Source of the DNA: Saprospiraceae bacterium
Lineage (GTDB): Bacteria > Bacteroidota > Bacteroidia > Chitinophagales > Saprospiraceae
DNA: 35,572 nucleotides
Direction of reading: 5' to 3'
Assembly (NCBI GenBank): GCA_016787345.1
Contig: JAEUUU010000136.1
Coordinates: 1 to 35,572, forward strand
Part shown: positions 33,661 through 35,572 of the stretch, one piece after another
Position numbering within the stretch: position 1 is the first letter of the stretch
Layout: the number at the start of each line of letters is the position of its first letter
The notes under the pieces: generated by a model
What the model saw: the letters and a program-made list of their open reading frames with translations, nothing else
Told to the model about the DNA's origin: nothing
Databases searched by the model: none
Translations under genes and position numbers: made by a program

Positions 33661-34561
33661 ATTTCTTCATTATCTTCCGCAGCGGCTTTTCCAGCCTTTT
33701 CCCCCATGCCCGTTCCGAGTGCTCCTCTCCTTCAAACCGCAGCGTAACCCAGTTTTTGGCCGTATAGCCGCGCTGCACCATTCGTTTGTCCACCTCTTTC
33801 TGATAGGGCTCGTACCAGGCATCGAGCGTGGCTGTGCCGTAGTCGAAATAAAAACAGTGCGTGGCGGGGTCGGGTAAGTGTTGTTCGAGGTAGGCGATAA
33901 AACCGGCGGCGATATTCGGGTCGTTGCGGAAGACGCTGCCCGGCCAGTGCGTCGACAAACAGGCGGCCCCGCCGAACACCTCGGGGTATTCGCAGATGGC
34001 GTACATGGAAATCAGTCCGCCCATGCTCGAACCCATAATGAAGGTGTTTTTGCGGTCTTTTTTGGTGGAATACGCGCTGTCGATAAAAGGTTTGAGTTCC
34101 TCGACGATAAACCGCAGGTAGGCATCCGAGCGGGGCTGGGCCGTCGGGTCGCCCAGGTCTTTGCGCAGCGTATCCTGCAAGGCCGGGGGCAACAAGGCAA
34201 ACGCTTTGGCCGGGTAGTACTCCACCCTGCGGTCGGGCGTGTTCCAGATGCCCACGACGATACAGGGACGGATTTTTCGCCCTGCAATGAGGCGGCTCAA
34301 AGTTTCGTCGACGCCCCATTCCTGCCGGTTCCAGTTGATGCTGCTGTCGAAGAGCATTTGCCCGTCGTGCATGTACAGGACCGGGTATTTTTTTCGGGGA
34401 GAATAGCCCTCCGGCAGCCATACGTCGATGTTGCGCGGCGCGGCGTGCCGGGAGGAAAACTTGTCGTAATGTACCAGTTTGCCGACCGAAGCGGCAGGTA
34501 TTTGCGCTTTTAACAAGGAAGAAAAGAGCAGGAAGGGCAAAAAAGCCAGCAGTTTGTACAT
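33659..34561 (-). CDS. Secreted esterase of the Fes/IroE-like (esterase D) type
   Basis: This is 300 residues with a signal peptide (MYKLLAFLPFLLFSSLLKAQ). It is an alpha/beta hydrolase: NIDVWLPEGYSPRKKYPVLYMHDGQMLFD is the usual family start. The nucleophile elbow is G-S-S179-M-G-G. A likely acid/His pair lies in the C-terminal part (F-E-G-E-E-H-S-E-R-A-W). The family hydrolyses esters of siderophores, feruloyl-sugars or S-formylglutathione-like thioesters; here a periplasmic or secreted enzyme is indicated and the substrate is unknown. It converges on aceF across a long inverted repeat. Confidence 0.9.
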   Translation of the reverse strand: MYKLLAFLPFLLFSSLLKAQIPAASVGKLVHYDKFSSRHAAPRNIDVWLPEGYSPRKKYPVLYMHDGQMLFDSSINWNRQEWGVDETLSRLIAGRKIRPCIVVGIWNTPDRRVEYYPAKAFALLPPALQDTLRKDLGDPTAQPRSDAYLRFIVEELKPFIDSAYSTKKDRKNTFIMGSSMGGLISMYAICEYPEVFGGAACLSTHWPGSVFRNDPNIAAGFIAYLEQHLPDPATHCFYFDYGTATLDAWYEPYQKEVDKRMVQRGYTAKNWVTLRFEGEEHSERAWGKRLEKPLRKIMKK

Positions 34562-34705
34562 GTCGTGGTCCGGTTTAAACTTGACATTGAAACGCTAAAA
34601 ATAAGCGCCCGACCGGAATCATTTTTTTTGTTAACCGGCATCATTTTCAAGACTGCTTACAGGGCTCACCTTTATGCCCTACAAAGCCCAAAACGCCGGA
34701 ACGTC

Positions 34706-35152
34706 ATGAAACGACCTCCCTTGCTTTATGTGTTGGCACTTTTCCACATCGTGCTGGGTGTCGGCGCGCTGTACGGCGGCTGGATGCTGCTGACCGACCC
34801 GATCGGATTTGGCATGAAACCGGAATGGCTCGATCAGTCGCCTTTTGGCAGTTATACCATTCCGGGGCTATTTCTCCTCTTTCTGCTGGGCGTTTTACCG
34901 CTCATGGTCGCGACCGGGCTGCTGCGCCGGCAGTTTTTCCCTTTGGGTTATGTGTTGAACATTTACCGCGACCGCCACTGGGCCTGGACCTTTTCATTGG
35001 TGATCGGTTTGATGCTGATCGGTTGGATTACGGTTCAAATCACGCTGGTGCCCCATTTCTGGATGCAGCCTTTGTTTCTTGGCTGGGGACTGGGCATCCT
35101 GATCCTCACGTTGTGGCCCGCTGTGATGCGATATTTTCAAAAATCCAACTAA
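34706..35152 (+). CDS. Four-helix membrane protein of unknown function
   Basis: From the ATG at 34706 this gives 148 residues; the frame opening at 34565 adds an unlikely leader. Four hydrophobic segments are seen, at about 5-27, 50-72, 90-112 and 115-138. The charged loops are short (RRQFFPLGYVLNIYRDRHWAW). The arrangement resembles small DoxX-like or YrhK-like integral membrane proteins, but I cannot place it in a named family. Three bases separate it from the next gene, on the same strand. Confidence 0.75.
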   Translation: MKRPPLLYVLALFHIVLGVGALYGGWMLLTDPIGFGMKPEWLDQSPFGSYTIPGLFLLFLLGVLPLMVATGLLRRQFFPLGYVLNIYRDRHWAWTFSLVIGLMLIGWITVQITLVPHFWMQPLFLGWGLGILILTLWPAVMRYFQKSN

Positions 35153-35155
35153 GCC

Positions 35156-35572
35156 ATGTTACGCTTCCTATTTGCATTTATCCTGCTCATTCACGGGTTG
35201 ATTCATCTGATGGGATTTACCAAAGCGTTCAAATTCGCCGAGGTTTCTCAACTCCACACCGACATTTCCAAACCGGCGGGTCTGGGATGGCAGGCTGCAA
35301 CCTTGTTGTTTGTCGTTTCTACCGCTTTGTTTTTACTAAAAAAAGACCTTTGGTGGGCGCCTGCAGCCCTGGGTATCGCGGTATCGCAAATCCTGATTTT
35401 CGGCGCCTGGCAGGATGCCAAATTCGGAACGATCGCCAATTTGATTGCCCTGATCGGCGTACTGCCGGGTTTGGGCAACTGGCAATTCCAGTCGAAGCTG
35501 CGCAGTGAACTGGCCGCTTTCCGCCCCCTCGGCCTTCCCGACAGCCAGCCGCTCACGGAGGCCCAGCTAGCC
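35156..35572 (+). CDS. Membrane protein (N-terminal part), cut by the window end
   Basis: The ATG at 35156-35158 opens a frame that stays open for 139 codons to the last base of the window. The protein begins MLRFLFAFILLIHGLIHLMGF and continues through further hydrophobic segments (WQAATLLFVVSTALFLL, WWAPAALGIAVSQILIF, and GTIANLIALIGVLPGLGNW). The H-G-L-I-H-L-M-G-F opening resembles DUF6544/DUF6920-type membrane proteins, whose soluble part would lie beyond this window. The gene follows the previous one by three bases and is probably co-transcribed. Confidence 0.8.
   Translation, partial: MLRFLFAFILLIHGLIHLMGFTKAFKFAEVSQLHTDISKPAGLGWQAATLLFVVSTALFLLKKDLWWAPAALGIAVSQILIFGAWQDAKFGTIANLIALIGVLPGLGNWQFQSKLRSELAAFRPLGLPDSQPLTEAQLA

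Overview
This window looks like a chromosomal segment of a Bacteroidota organism, most likely a free-living Saprospiria-like lineage (inferred, no marker gene). The indications are several promoters of the TTG-N(17-23)-TAnnTTTG type, genes lacking obvious Shine-Dalgarno sites, a fused alpha/beta 2-oxoacid dehydrogenase E1, an ECF sigma / anti-sigma-like / DUF4252 cluster, many lipoproteins, and a small pair resembling GldL and GldM of the gliding/type 9 secretion motor. No tRNA, rRNA, CRISPR array, transposase or phage gene was seen.

Layout. 1-1440 is visibly AT-rich, unlike the GC-rich remainder. It holds two small exported proteins, the second broken by a frameshift at a run of 13 T. 1540-5095 is a plus-strand operon: AhpD/CMD-type protein, MFS transporter, a second AhpD/CMD protein, and a DUF3179 membrane protein. 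5149-8817 carries an SDR-type oxidoreductase, a lipoprotein plus THUMP-like methyltransferase pair, a small Cys-containing protein, and a hemerythrin-like protein. 8908-11964 (minus) is a fused E1 with a lipoprotein behind it. 12379-12960 encodes a DksA-like protein lacking most zinc cysteines, closed by a strong terminator. 13033-15570 (minus) is the sigma / anti-sigma-like / DUF4252 / DUF4252 cluster. 15765-16778 is an ARPP-1-like lipoprotein.

16807-17886 (minus) is an acyltransferase, divergent from aceE (18150-20822). A five-gene minus-strand operon (28538 down to 20819) follows: a 1006-residue kinase-like/M23/aminotransferase fusion, a CaCA antiporter, a GH-D-like glycosidase, a YdeI/DUF1905 protein and an MDR oxidoreductase. 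Then come a deacetylase/acetyltransferase pair (28702-30641), the GldL-like/GldM-like pair (31769 down to 30735), aceF (31925-33502), a secreted esterase (minus), a four-helix membrane protein and a partial membrane protein cut by the window end.

How parts fit together. AceE and AceF should supply acetyl-CoA, and the fused E1 probably serves branched-chain 2-oxoacids. The CMD/MFS operon suggests uptake coupled to redox chemistry, but the substrate is unknown. The most unusual structural theme is a set of intergenic repeats built from 7-, 8-, 9- or 10-base units, often arranged as long inverted arms. They occur at 1418, 8830, 13595, 14919, 16775, 17892/18080 and 33505. They resemble, by analogy only, the heptameric STRR repeats of cyanobacteria, and they sit at terminators, between operon genes and directly against start codons.
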